A model generated the notes under the pieces. It saw only the letters and a list, made by a program, of their open reading frames with translations. It was not told where the DNA came from and did not search any database. From contig NC_072895.1 in assembly GCF_027943255.1 (NCBI RefSeq), positions 86,368,001-86,432,000 on the forward strand: a stretch of DNA of 64,000 bases, given 5' to 3'. Both the position numbers and the translations under genes were made by a program. Below are positions 11,048-22,740 of this stretch, in pieces (position 1 is the first letter of the stretch; the number at the start of each line of letters is the position of its first letter). The stretch comes from Anastrepha obliqua. Its lineage: Eukaryota; Arthropoda; Insecta; Diptera; Tephritidae.

Positions 11048-12290
11048 ACAGGGTGGCTGATGAAAGCCGCTACCAAAAAAAAATTGAATAACTTTTTTTC
11101 TTTTTAAGTTATCTGTTCCATTTTTGTTTTAATTTGCAGATTGATCTTTAAAATTTATTAAAACGGATAACTGGGACACGCAAACAAGAATTTGGATAGT
11201 TCGCCGCTATCACGCACTGGAGTCCGTAATTTTGGTACAGAGAGAGTACGGGCGGATGTTTGGCGGCGATCCCCCGAGCAGATGGACCATAATGAGACTG
11301 GTGAATAATTTTGCTGAGCAAGGAACAGTCGCAAGAAGGCCTTATCATCGAAACCCACCAGTTCGGACGGAGGAAACGATCGCTGCTGTAGCTGCAGCTA
11401 TACAAAGCAATCCAAGGGTTTCAACAAGAAGCTTAATCTGCTCAACTTGGTGTCAGCCGACAGTCTTTGCAAACAATAATGCACAAAGATTTAGACTTAT
11501 TTCCCTACAAAATTCAAATGGTTAACAAACTGAATGCAGCAGACTTGCCGATTCGCTTGGAATTTTGCCAGAAGATCCTGCAAATGGTGGAAGAAAACCA
11601 AAACATGTTAAACTGCCTTTTCATGTCTGATGAGGCCCATTTCGATTTAAACGGCAATGTGAACAAACAAAATTGTCGAATATGGAGTACTTCTAACCCA
11701 CAGATACTCCACGAGACGGAATTGCATCCTCTTCGCGTGACAGTGTGGTGTGCGGTTTCTTCACGCTGTATTGTCGGGCCTTATTTTTTTGAAGAAAATG
11801 GTCACACCGTTACGGTTACTGGAGACCGTTATTTGAAAATGCTGAAAGAATTTTTCTATCCAGAACTACGCCGAAAGAGAACTCCTTTCAACTCTGTGTG
11901 GTTTCAACAAGATGGGGCAACGTCTCACATAGCCCAGACTGTTATGACAGAGTTGCGACGAAAAATTCCCAATAAACTGATTTCAAGAAACTCCGTATTT
12001 CGTTGGCCCCCTGACCTTACTGCACCTGACTTTTTCTTGTGGGGTTTATGTAAACAAGAAGTTTATAAAACAAAGCCAACAAATTTGGATGAACTAAAAC
12101 AATCCATTCGGGCAACAATTGCGGCTATTCCTGTCACTCCACTCGACGTCTTGTTATTTCTAAATTGGTTTAAACACTTTCGGTACACATTTTAAGCTGG
12201 CCTGAGAGATACCAGAGAAAATCATGGAAAATGTACAAATCAGTCGTGAATAAAATTTTAAGCAATATTTGCAATGCGTTGCTTTTTCTA
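11048..12290 (+). pseudogene. Tc-like DDE transposase, one frameshift
   Basis: A near full-length transposase runs from about 11145 to 12195. It starts with a helix-turn-helix part (VQREYGRMFGGDPPSRWTIM, then RRPYHRNPPVRTEE). One extra base near 11434 shifts the frame. The catalytic part then reads CLFMSDEAHFDLNGNVN (first Asp), VWFQQDGATSHIA (second Asp) and PDLTAPDFFLWGL (third acidic position), and it ends with KPTNLDELKQSIRATIAAIP. The left end of the element is ACAGGGTGGCTGATGAAAG near 11050. The matching right inverted repeat is not found, so the right end is lost. Confidence 0.85.
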
Positions 12291-12299
12291 GAGTGAGTC

Positions 12300-13015
12300 T
12301 TCAGAGCAAGTTTTTTGACCATTCCATCAAGGAGGTCGTCTTCACAGATTCATTTTTTTCGATTTGCTTCATCTTCAAACTAAAATAGTATTACGAATAT
12401 TGTCACTCTTAGTACCAACATAAGCATTATCTCAAAGTCTAGAGCTTTTGATAGGCTTTAGCCACTGTTCTCTACACTATGTTAATTAAGATATAGGATT
12501 GTACATCTGAGTTAAACCTACATAGATCATCCTCTGTCTAGCTCATTCCATCCTCGACCGGCCTGTTCCGAAGGTATGGTCTGCACCAAAGCTTATAATA
12601 GGAATATTATTATTATTGTTGGAGTTAGTGTGCGGTACATTATTTGAAGCATTTATACCAAGGTGATTTCTTCCCTGGCTGGGTCATCTGCTACACTTTC
12701 CACACCTCAGATGTCACAAGGCTATGAAGCAGGGCACAATCTTTCTTATTGCCATAAGTTCGACTTTAATGAAACATCATTTGAAAGACTGAAGCTGAGT
12801 AAGTATCAAATCAAATATGAATCAAAAGTTAAAAATAATAATGACAATTAACTAGTTTTGGTCCTCACTGAAGGTTGGAGTAGAACAATTAGTTCATCTT
12901 GCCATTCTTTCCTCAAGGGGCTCGTGCAGACAAAATATTTGGAAGAAATAAAACCAGCACTCAATGATTTGAGTGCCTACAATTAAGTCGATGAAAATTT
13001 TAGCGGTCTTTACAC
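12300..13015. other. Non-coding stretch
   Basis: No family resemblance on either strand. Short open frames at 12663-12851 and 12894-13223 lack support; the second is largely antisense to the LINE tail that follows. Confidence 0.4.
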
Positions 13016-13019
13016 AGAG

Positions 13020-13325
13020 CTTGAAGTTCCGTGTCGGTGGTATACATAGATATAGCGCAGCGAATAAATATCCAGTGGCTACGCTGGCTGAGTCATATCG
13101 TCCGAATGGATACAAACGCTCCGGCTCTGAAAGTATTCGATGCGGTGCCAGCTGGTAGTAGCAGAGGAAGAGGAGGGCCTCCTCTGCGTTGGAAAGATCA
13201 GGTCGAGAAGGACTTCGCTTCACTTGTTGTGTCTAATTGGCGCCGGTTAGCACGAGAAAGAAACGACTGGCGCGCTTTGTTAAACTCGGCAAAAAATGCT
13301 TAAGCAGTTATCGCGCCAGTTAAGA
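13020..13325 (+). pseudogene. RTE-like LINE C-terminal fragment
   Basis: The plus frame reads INIQWLRWLSHIVRMDTNAP, then GRGGPPLRWKDQVEKDFASL, NWRRLARERNDWRALLNSA and a stop near 13303. The R-W-L-H-I-RM and RGGPPLRW-D-V-DL-NWR pattern is the usual C-terminus of insect endonuclease/reverse-transcriptase LINEs. The simple AAGAAGAAG run straight after the stop is a typical 3' tail, so this is probably a 5'-truncated insertion. Confidence 0.8.
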
Positions 13326-13334
13326 AGAAGAAGT

Positions 13335-13695
13335 TCCGTGGCCAATGGTCCTCGGTGAGGTGCTCGTCAAAATATTCTCAATGAAGACGATGTGGAAGCT
13401 GTGTGGCCGATTATCCATCAGTGTTAATTTAACGTTGTTCTGGCCAATTGGGCATTTCAGTACAGCATTGTGGAGAACTTTTAAGCTGGATTTTAAAACA
13501 ATCCCCATACGAAATTCAAATTGTGAGAAAAATTTGATTTCCCTTGGCAAACTCGTTCACCAGATCTATGTAACTACGCTCGATTCTTTTGTAATGGGGA
13601 TATTTAAAAAACAAATTGTAAACTAATAAACCAGGGACTAACTATTAGAAATTTGAACCAGAATATTCGAGATGAAAGAATGGCACGTATATCCT
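13335..13695 (+). pseudogene. Tc-like transposase relic (HTH plus C-terminus)
   Basis: Across shifting plus frames I read a helix-turn-helix part (CSGQLGISVQHCGELLSWIL, KQSPYEIQIVRKI). After an internal deletion it continues WGYLKNKL, TNKPGT and LNQNIRDE, the C-terminal pattern of the same transposase group as at 11050. The catalytic Asp residues are lost. Confidence 0.55.
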
Positions 13696-13809
13696 TTTAT
13701 GGGTGTTTAGCGGATCTTAACCTTCAATTTATGATTTGGGCTTTAATGTTATCGTACAAATGAAGGCACCTCATTTACTCATTTATCAAAGTTACTGGAC
13801 CGTTTTATG

Positions 13810-14030
13810 GCACCCCCGAATGGTAGATGGTTTTTTATGAAGAGCTTTTTCATAGCAAAAATACACGCTGAGGTTTCCCATTGCCTGCCAAAGGGCGGCC
13901 GCTATTATAAAAAAATGTTTCTGTTATTTCAGTGTTTCATACCAACAGTGAGCTTTCAAATCTGAGCACAACGGAATGGTAGTCATGCCTTAACCCATTC
14001 GACTGCGGTGGCAGAGGCAAAATACGGAGC
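13810..14030 (-). mobile_element. tRNA-derived SINE, degraded copy
   Basis: The reverse complement shows the SINE body landmarks: TTTTTCATAG-A-AAATACACGCTGAGGTTT, CCATTGCCTGCC and GCGGCCGCTATTA on the given strand. The altered tRNA-like head ends at about 14030 (CCCATTCGACTGCGGTGGC). About 20% of positions differ from the copy at 2091. Confidence 0.7.
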
Positions 14031-14316
14031 CTGTAACCAGAACCATTACGTGGGATAGAGAATTTGCTGAAAAGAGCCCATGCCGAGTAAAGTGGTGGGC
14101 ATTTAACTTATGTCACTTTTCATAGTTAGTTGCTTAATTTACGTTAGATTAGATTAGATTTGTGGGGCGTTGGAGTTGAGTCCAAGCACTCAGTCAGTAG
14201 ACCATTGTACTCCACCCGGATAGATTCCAGTAAAAAGAATAGAGAGAGGAAAGATAAAAAGTGGGTGTTAAGACGGATAAATTAGTTTGAGGTCACTCTT
14301 CTACAAATCTTTTGGA

Positions 14317-14700
14317 TTAATTGATTAATTTTAAGAGATCCGGAAGAGGAAGAGTATGAACTTTATCCATACTCAGTATATCGCAACTCAATATCCTAAG
14401 TCTGATTCTGGAAAATGCAGGACAGCTACAGAGAAAATGCTCTGCAGGGCTGTCTATGACCCCCATGGTAGCCATATGCTGACCACAGACGTTGTGCCTT
14501 GTGATTACACCCACCAGTACTCTCAGGTCCATTCTGCTAAGCTTTAGGAGAAAGGTCGCTTTTTTCCTGTTTGGTTCTTTCACAAAGCACTTGGCTACTC
14601 TGCACGAGTTCAACCCAGACCAACGTTCTCTATGGGTAGACCTCATGAAGTCGTCAATCCATAGTTGAATTGATGCGGTATTGACACCTAATTTACATGA
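14317..14700 (-). pseudogene. LINE C-terminal zinc-knuckle region, fragment
   Basis: The minus frame reads LSRMDLRVLVGVITRHNVCG, then HMATMGVIDSPAEHFLCSCP, AFSRIRLRIL and a leucine-rich end before a stop. This is the tail of RNase H-bearing LINEs, normally C-x-x-C...H-LC-CPA. The first cysteine pair has been lost by a small deletion. The downstream 14140-14310 (a TTAGATTAGATT repeat and onward) looks like the matching 3' UTR. Confidence 0.7.
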
Positions 14701-14789
14701 AATGTATTTAAAAAAATAAATAAATAATTTGCGCTTACACCTTTTTTTGGGAAGAAAGACAGGCAAGCGCTTACCTCTGACTGTGTTTC

Positions 14790-14870
14790 TAACCTGAAAA
14801 AGCACCTCATAAAAAACATTTGCCGTTCGAAGTCGGCTTTAAACTGTAGGTTCCCCTACTTGTGGAAATG
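14790..14870 (+). mobile_element. SINE body fragment
   Basis: The sequence CTGAAAAAGCACCTCATAAA, followed by GCCGTTCGAAGTCGGCTTTA and AACTGTAGGTTCCCC, matches the central-to-3' portion of the SINE at 2091. The tRNA-like head is absent. Confidence 0.75.
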
Positions 14871-15439
14871 TATTTAATATATAAAAATGTTAATTAAAAA
14901 AGTGATTATTATAAAAGTTGTACGTGCTTAATATTGGTGAGGCTACATGCATTAGACAGAGCAGGTTTACTAGCACCCGAATCATTCGGGCAGCCATAGG
15001 CAGGTAGGTCTTATTTACTCCACCTTGTACTTATAATAATATTAAGTATGAAAAATCAACCTTTTAAATTTGAACATTTCTTTTTTCATTTTTTTATAAT
15101 TTAGATTTCAATTTTTTTTAATAATCTATATATATAAAAATGAAATGATGTTCGTTCGTCCGCATTTTTTTGGACCGATACGAGGCCAATTTTATTCGTT
15201 CTTTTTTCATATTATAGGGATCCACTAGGGGAAGGTTTTTAGCAAAAAAAAATTTCTTTTAAATATTTTCTTCATATAAAAAAAAGAAAAAATCAAAATA
15301 TTGTACAAAACAAAACTTGCTCGATTCTTAGATTAAAGTAAGTTTCGAATCGACATTCATTTTATGTGTACAACTTTTTTTGAATTTTTTGTATTTGTAT
15401 TGTGATACAAAAATGTATTGTATACAGAAATTTCAAATG

Positions 15440-15880
15440 ATTCGAATGAAAATTTTTTTTTTTTTTTTATTTCTTCCATAAAATATTACACCTGTCGTTA
15501 GACAATAAGTAATTTGATTTACAAAAAGATGGAATGAGGGTGATATTGAAGGGCCAATGCCCCCAAGCTCATTTAGAAGAAATATATACATATTATTTAA
15601 AAACAAGTGGTTAACAAACAATGATATATACGATTAGTTGACAATTGATTACAAGGATTTTGCAAGATCTGTTGGTGTTTGACGGTTAAGCCGACTTTGG
15701 GTAGATTTTTCTTTATTTGGTAGTCTTCTCATCATAGGATTTGTATGCCTTAATAGTCTATTTATGTGTCTTCTGCTAGCGCTTTGTATTGTTTCATCAA
15801 TAGTATCGATGTCAAGGTCGCGATGAATATCTGCGTTAGGTATGTACCAAGGTGCATTAGTTAAGGTCCTAAGTATTTAT
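15440..15880 (-). mobile_element. Jockey-clade LINE 3' end nested in the Helitron
   Basis: The minus frame reads TLTNAPWYIPNADIHRDLDI followed by IDETIQSASRRHINRLL and HTNPMMRRL, then a stop. This is the C-terminus of jockey/Doc-like reverse transcriptases. About 200 bp of 3' UTR follows, then a poly(A) tail, visible as the T-run at 15452-15469 on the given strand. It is a classic 5'-truncated insertion. Confidence 0.85.
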
Positions 15881-16324
15881 GAAAATAATGTTTCAATTCA
15901 ATTGAGCAATGCTTTCTTTGACCAATTCTATATGGAAATGAATGCGTTTGCAAACGATGTTTTCGGCTATGAACAAATGTTGGAATCGAATGAAAAAGGA
16001 AAGAAACGCGAAATGATAAAAAAACTTCTTGGAAAATTTAAAATGAATGGTGCTTCATTGGAAAAATTCAAAGGTAATAAGAACATACACAAGATAAAGT
16101 TAGAATTCGAATTTTTAGATTTATTTTGTTTATTTCTCATTTTTTCAAAAGTACACCACACAACAACTCATTCCAACTCTGATTTTGAAATCCTGTGGGA
16201 ATTGGAGATCGATAATTTTGTCACTATAATGGTCAATGGAAATTTGCGTGTATCAGACCCTGCATATTATTTACCATATCAACTTTTTATGGAACATATG
16301 GACCAAATGAACACAAAAAAATAA
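15876..16324 (+). CDS. Unrecognised open frame inside the Helitron
   Basis: About 149 codons remain open after the LINE fragment ends. The translation is Lys/Asn/Phe-rich, with a segment FEILWELEIDNFVTIMVNG near the end and a C-terminal FMEHMDQMN. I do not recognise a domain. It could be a fragment of the Helitron's own protein, a host exon captured by the Helitron, or a chance open frame. There is no sign of splicing or of a promoter. Confidence 0.25.
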
Positions 16325-16544
16325 TTTAGTTTTGTTTTGATTTTTTGCAACATTTTGGTTTTCAGTAATACAATAAAAACAATATTGTTTTTTCGTGAAC
16401 ACAAAATTCTAAATTTATTACGTTGTTTGTTTAGAATTTTTTTAGAAAAAAAGTAAATTTTTTGGTTTTGAGGAAATTTGTTTATTGTTGCTATTTGTGA
16501 AAGCGTAGATATTTGTAAGTATTTGACTATAATCCTAAAAGTTA

Positions 16545-17150
16545 ATGGAATACCACTATGACACATAGAAAACATTTTTTCAAAGGGGTGTTTTTCGAAA
16601 ATTATAAAAAAAATTGTTTTCAAAAATCTTGAAGAAATAAAGTAAAATAAAAAAATTTCGAAAGCATGAAATTTTTTCAAAACCAAATTTTCCTCAAAAA
16701 GATAAAAGAAATTTCTTCGAAGAGGTGTTTTTCTAAAATTACAAAAAAAAAAATTTCAAACATTTTAAACAAATAAAATAAAATAAAACTTTTTCAAGGG
16801 TATGAAATTTTTTCAAAACAAAATTTTCTGAAAACCAAACAAAATTTAAAAAAAAAAATGGTGTTTTCAAAGCATTTCATATTCCACTATTAATAGAGAA
16901 TACATTTTTTCGAGGGGGTGTTTTTCAAAGCGGAAAAAAATCTTTTTTAACAAATCAATTTAAACTTTTAAAAAGTATGAAATTTTTTCAAGAACAAAAT
17001 TTTCTCAAAAACGTTAAATTAAAAAAAATAGTTTTTTCAAAATATTTAATTTTCAGCAATTAACTGAGAAGAAATTTGTTAGAGCGAAGTGTTTTCCAAA
17101 ACTTCAAAAAACACTTTTTAACCAAAAAAAATAAACCTTTTTTCAAAAAC
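16545..17150. repeat. Diverged tandem repeat of about 165-190 bp, about 4 units
   Basis: The phrase GGGGTGTTTTTC (or a close variant), followed by a lysine-codon-like A-rich block and ATGAAATTTTTTCAA, recurs near 16585, 16722, 16916 and 17083. Units are diverged and AT-rich. Internal minisatellites are common in Helitrons. Confidence 0.65.
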
Positions 17151-17159
17151 AACAGGAAT

Positions 17160-17880
17160 GATAACATTGCCTAACAATTTATGCACTTTTGCACAGTCTA
17201 AAGAGGCATTGATACAGAGTGTATTTCCAAACATAGTTCAACATTACAAAAACCATGATTGACTCAGCGAAAGAGCAATTTTAGCTGGGAAAAATAAGGA
17301 CGTCAATGATATAAATTCAGCTATTTTAGATCAAATACCTGGTGACATAGTTGCGTATAAGTCAATGGACACTATTACTGATCAAGATGAGGTCGTAAAT
17401 TATCCAACTGAATTCTTAAACTCACTCGATTTTCCAGGCTTACCACCTCATAATTTACGATTAAAAATTGGAGCACCGATTATTATGCTGCGCAATAGTA
17501 ATGTGCCCCGACTTTGCAACGGTACCAGACTCGCTGTGAAGAAGCTAATGGGTAACGTTATCGAAGCAACAATTTTGAAAGGGAAGTACAAAGGAGAAGA
17601 CATTTTGATACCCTGAATTCCACTGATTCCGGCGGATTTACCATTCGATTTCAAACGTTTGCAGTTCCCTATTCGCCTTGCCTTCGCTATGAGAATTAAT
17701 AAGGCGCAAGGACAGTCTCTACAAATGTGAGGTATTAATTTAGAATACCCAATTTTTTCTCATGGACAATTGTATGTAGCTTGCTCACGAGTTGGCAAAC
17801 CATCGTCATTATTCACGCGAAAGATGAAAAAACCAAAAACGTTGTCTACCAAAAAGTGTTACAATAAAGTTCGAATGAAA
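17160..17880 (+). pseudogene. Helitron Pif1-like helicase, C-terminal part
   Basis: The plus frame from 17160 reads through three in-frame TGA codons (near 17264, 17613 and 17727) and encodes the last part of a superfamily 1 helicase. It includes [67 protein letters not shown] (motif V region) and QLYVACSRVGKPSSLF (motif VI). The final arginine-containing motif is preserved. The Walker A region is missing, so it is non-functional. Confidence 0.9.
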
Positions 17881-18199
17881 TTGTATCAAAGAATTTGCTT
17901 TGTTTCGTATTAATTTTATTCTCTTTCAGCAAATCATTGAATTTATCGTCTAGCGAAGCGGGCGAGGGTACGCTAGTATTCTATATTTTAAGACTACAGA
18001 TTATTTTTATGACAACTTTCTCATTGGAAAAACGTACACCTTTAACTGTCGATGAATAACCGTTTTTATGAAAAAAAATTAATACGAATAAAAATTAGTT
18101 AATAATAATAATTTCTTTTCTCTGAGAAGTTTTTAACTGGTCAAGGTTGAAATGAGTTCCCATAATCACACACGTTTTTTTCTAGAAATCGAATATGTC

Positions 18200-20640
18200 A
18201 TAATTGTATTTAGTTTCGTCATAAATTTAACCCAAAAGCGCATTAGTCATCAAACATAGTTTTCTTTATTTCTTTAATAAACAAAAAATAAATAAAAAAT
18301 ATTATAAAAAAAATTAATTATGTAAAAAAAACTATTATTAATAGCATACTCACCGGAAAATTCCATTCTCGGGGCAAAGACATTTTTTACTAATCGAAAA
18401 ACGTTTTTGGTTTTGGCGTTTTGCACGTTTGAAACCTAAATGCATTGGTTTAAATCGGCTTTTTTTGATGCAAGCGAATAGTTGCGGCAATACCAACGTC
18501 GGCGGAATTTTTATTTTGAGTTACGAAGCTAGCGACGGCACCGAGCAGCGAATGTCACCGACGACGACGACGACGACGACGACGACAACAACGGCAAGAC
18601 TGTGTTGGAGTTGCTGCTGCTGCGTTTCGCTGGCCAACAAACAGTCGGTTAAAATGCGGTTAACAATAATTGACGCAAAAATTGTTAAATTTTATATATA
18701 AAAAAACAACGTATGTATGTAAATTACCCTATTACAAAAAAATGTTTGAATATACTAAGTAAAATATATTTACTTTTGTAGGCTCTGCCTTTGGCACAAA
18801 CTTTTTATTGTTATTAGTCTTTAGCTGCTTTATTATAGTGTTTCTTGTTGTTGTGTTTAGTTATTTGGTTAACGTATGTAAATTACAAACAATTAAAAAA
18901 ATTTAAGAATTTCACCAGGAAGTTCAACTTGTTCTTGGCCAAGTTAAAACCGTTGTGCGCTTTACTTCTTTATGGCGACATTTTTCAGGCTTTTTGCGTA
19001 CAATATTTGCTGTGTTGTGTTTACAAGCCGAGCATGAGTACTATGCACTCAATGAATGTGAGTCAAGGTGAGCGTTTTACAAAATTTGTTACGTATACGA
19101 CGGCATGCACTTGTATATGTACGTACATTAGTGGTGGTGCACGGCAAGTAGTAACCTATTGGCTGTTCGTTGATGCTCTTGTTTAGTTGCACTGCTTATT
19201 AATCAAAAAAATGTCTTTGTTACTTGGTGCTTTGCTAGGATTATACACGTCTGTGTGTATTTTCGCTGCTCTCACACAATTACACGCAGCCTCTCCTGCG
19301 CTCACTCGCTCTTTTTCAATATATTTTCGTTCTTTCGCTCTTTATCTCTTTCGTTGTCCTTTTTGGATTTGGTATTTTACGCTCATTCGTTCCTTGTCAC
19401 CGTTTTTCCTAGGAAGTATTGGGGTTCTCTCCACATATGACTTCCTTGATTTACCAGCTGTGACTTGTGCTTGAACAAGTTGTTGTTACCTTCATTAAAT
19501 TATTATTTTTTATCTTAACTGTCTGCCAACTGACGTCCGACGTCGTTTCAGTTCACTTCACAGTTCAGCTTTTACATTAGGCTTTTCGGCGCAATTCGGT
19601 AAAGGGTTCGCTAGTCGCCCCGATGTCTTCTAGCTGTCGATGCTCTTTGCTTTGTTATTGCTTTGCAAATATTTGCTGCCAACGATTTTAATTTATGTTA
19701 CAAATCAATATTTTCCCCTTCTGTCGCACTTACGCCTCACAGTGCCACAGTACGGTTCGAATATATTTCCACCGTGGTAATTAGCATAAACTCATTTATT
19801 TTCTTAAAATTTTTTCTGTGGGTATTCGTTAGTTTGATTCGAAAAATTATTTTCTTTTACATACATATATATGTATTTAAGCTCCTTTCTTTCATAGGCT
19901 TGTTTGAAGAAACGTATACTGCAATTCCTCTTCAAATTGCCTCAAATATTTGCCTCAAACGGCATTAAAGCCTTTAAATACCTATTTTCTGCTATAGTTT
20001 CCTTTTTTATTTCTTTATTTTATCTTATTATTCTACTCGAACGTTGAGATTTTCAGTATAAAAAAACAATATTTGCAAATTTTTTCTTTTATCCACCCAG
20101 GAGGACTCTTGTGTAATTGCTATTTGGTTTTTTCAACGTTGTGTGATGCGCTTCACTACTGCTGCGTCCGTTACGGGAAAAAGTCAATACTCAACTGCAC
20201 GTCAGCGCATTCGGCAAATGGCCAAAATGCAACGAATTGATATCATATGTTCATCGTGTCCTTTCTCTACATATATATGGATGTCTCAGGCGAGCATTTG
20301 TGCCGCAATGGAAGCATACACAAATATACATACATATAGTACATACATATGTATGTACTTTTAAATATTTATGCATTCCATGAACAAGTGAGAGACATTT
20401 GTCGGTTGTGGCAGTTGCGCAGTGGGGAGATCTGTTCTTACATACAATCTGTTACATATTTTCGTGCTTTTCTTGTTTTTGTTTTGCTCCCTACTTTTAG
20501 CTTAACTTATTTTTGTTCGCATATTCCAAATAATACACTCCATTGAGCTTGGCTGCATACGCACTTGTGCATATGATATATTATATATATTATATGTAAA
20601 TATGTATGTGTATATGTATGCATGCGCAAATGTAGTCTTA
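18200..20640. other. Relatively repeat-free stretch, possible distal regulatory or 5' UTR DNA
   Basis: This segment lacks recognisable transposon sequence. It contains (ACG)n and GCTGCTGCTG runs at 18558-18625, CT-rich stretches (19280-19370) and TCAGTT initiator-like sites near 19550. Open frames at 18429-18701, 18845-19186 and 19187-19474 are short, cysteine-rich or hydrophobic, and unlike known proteins. A gene whose body lies outside the window could have a first exon here, but I cannot define one. Confidence 0.3.
18556..18600. repeat. Short (ACG/ACA)n trinucleotide run
   Basis: About ten ACG triplets followed by ACA ACA form a short microsatellite inside otherwise unique DNA. Confidence 0.9.
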
Positions 20641-20899
20641 CCCAAATTCAACTACAGCATCAAAGAAAATAAGAGAACCGCTAAAGCGCTAAATTGGGTC
20701 GTTTTCATGGCCTGAAACACTGCCGTGTAAACCTAACTGGGAAGACAAAAAGTTGTACTGTGCACCGTATCTTACAGATATTGAAATTTTACCAAAACAA
20801 TTTCTTTAATATACATTAATGGAATTAACCGTTACTCATTTTGAATTATTTCTCGCGTTTAAGTTTCCGTCCTTCCTTAGCCAAAGTTACGAATTATTT

Positions 20900-21970
20900 A
20901 AACAATTAAATAATCCATGATATTACCTGCAGTATGTACCATTAGAAGCAACAACTTTACTCCATCTTTCAGGCAGCATACGGATTCCTCTGAGCCAGTT
21001 TGCGATGCTCTCGTAAGAGTGAACCGCTCTCCCATAAGGGCTGACTGAAGGTGCAATGTGTGGAAAATATGTCGGGTGGGGCGAGATTTCCCAATTCAGT
21101 CCCTGTAAATATTTCTGGACCGATTCAGCAACGTGTGGCCTGGCATTATCATGCAGCAAAATCAGTTTGTCATGTCTACCGTCCCATTCCGACCGCTTTT
21201 CTTTGAGCGCTCGATTCAAACGCATTAGCTGCAGTCGGTAACGATCGCCAGTGATGGTTTCAGATGGTTTGAGGAATTCATAGTGAGTTCAAATAACACC
21301 CTTATAATCCTACCAGATGCACAACATAACCTTTGAAGCATGAATATTTTTTTGCTATCGATGGACCTAGTTCACCTGGCAAGCTCCAACAGTTTCGACG
21401 ATCAGGGTTATCATAATAGATCCATTTTTCATCGCAGTGTCGATGCGATGTGAAAGACCTTTTCTTTTCTGCCGTTCAAGAATCATCTCACACGTCACCA
21501 AACATCTCTCGATATCACTCTCCTTCATGTGGCACCCAGTTACCTTCTTTCTGGACCATTCCCATCACGTGCAAACTTTTACCGATGGCTAATCTGTCAA
21601 CATCCAACTCCTTAGATATATCATCAAGGGTTCGACATGCGTCTTCATGCAATAAGTGATGCAGTTGAGTATCTTCGAATTTTTTCGGTGCCCCTTCGCG
21701 ATCTTTATCACTCACGTCGAAATTGCCACTTTGGAAGCATCGAAACTACAATTTGTATTTATTGGGGCGCGATTACCGTAAATATTGATCAATATACGAC
21801 ACGTTTCAGCTGAACTTTTCTTTGAAAGGTAATAATAAAGCCGACTTCTTGCAAATGCTGTTTTTTCGGGATGAACGTAGACATTTTTGTTGTCAGATAA
21901 AAAAGGATATTTACGCTTTAAACGAATGGCAACTACTGTGATCGAGACCTCACATATACACCTTAAAATC
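20900..21970 (-). pseudogene. mariner transposase, disrupted copy
   Basis: Read on the minus strand, pieces of one transposase follow in order. The N-terminal helix-turn-helix region comes first (KKSSAETCRILINIYGNRAP, then EGAPKKFEDTQLHHLLHEDA and NWVPHE). The middle is broken by stops around 21250-21500. The catalytic end follows (KLILLHDNARPHVAESVQ, LNWEISPHPTY, RGIRMLPERWSKVVASNG). HDN holds the second catalytic Asp. The usual S-P-D-L motif is altered to FPHIAPS, so the third Asp is lost. At least two frame changes are needed, so the copy is dead. Confidence 0.88.
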
Positions 21971-22199
21971 ACCAGTATATTACTAGAGCGAACACAAAAA
22001 TAGTATCAGGAGTGACACCTCTTTTATGAGGGCAGAAACTTATTCCCATACACTATGGTATATCTATTAACATTGATCAAAAAGTTTCCGGAATATTTCA
22101 TTTAACAATAACACCAAAAACAATAAATACCAAAATGTTCAAAAAGTTCACGGATTATATTCAGAAAATTAAAAAAAAAATACAAGTTTATTCCTCAAA

Positions 22200-22740
22200 A
22201 GTAATATTATCGCCTTCAAAGTACTCCCGTTCGACATCTGGCTCTCTCCTACTTGAGTGAGCATACCTACATATGTATGTATATGCGCATTTGTATATAA
22301 ATTCACATACTTGTATTTGCATATGCCTTCTTCCTGTGTGCATGGTAATGAACCATTTCTCTGTTGAGAATAGGACGATGATAGGAAAAGTAGAAAATGA
22401 AAGGGGGTGTTTCGAGTGTCTTGTCTTGAAAAAGGCAAATCGATGATGTTGCCTCTTAGTGTTGTTGACTTATTAACGTCTGACGCACAATCGAAATTGA
22501 ACATACCTTTCATGAATTTGATCAATGTTTCGTCATTTTTCACGTTTGTGTAAATGTAACTTGATCAATTCCATTGCAATTCCATTTACCTCCTCCTCTA
22601 TATCCATACAAAATATCTATCAAACAAATAAAATTAAAATTTTGTTTTGAAAATTGCAACCATTACATCGGTATTTTCTTATGACGTTGTCACGTTAAAC
22701 TATCGTCAGTAAACCGACTTTACAGACAACTTCTTTTTTT
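22200..22740 (-). mobile_element. Dispersed repeat family X, partial copy
   Basis: This is the reverse complement of 31015-31530, with a very close match over the core (landmarks CGATGATGTTGCCTCTTAGTG, GACGCACAATCGAAATTGA and the end AACCGACTTTACAGACAAC). It lacks the GGCTGCACGCACG end seen at 8165 and 32230. Open frames in it are accidental. Confidence 0.75.

Larger units (their letters stand above)
15125..17976 (+). mobile_element. Helitron, degenerate, 2.85 kb
   Basis: The element begins TCTATATATATAAAAATG, the usual 5' end of insect Helitrons. It ends CTAG, preceded by a short stem (CTAGCG at 17950 pairing with CGCTAG at 17971), and it sits between A (15124) and T (17977) as Helitrons do. 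There are no TIRs and no target duplication. Inside are a jockey-like LINE tail, an unrecognised open frame, about four tandem AT-rich repeats and the C-terminal part of the Pif1-like helicase. The Rep nuclease domain was not found, so the copy cannot move itself. Confidence 0.8.

Noticed and set aside
19187..19474. Hydrophobic 95-codon frame as a membrane protein gene
   Set aside because: The sequence is pyrimidine-rich, which automatically codes Leu/Phe/Ser. There is no homology, promoter or splice support.
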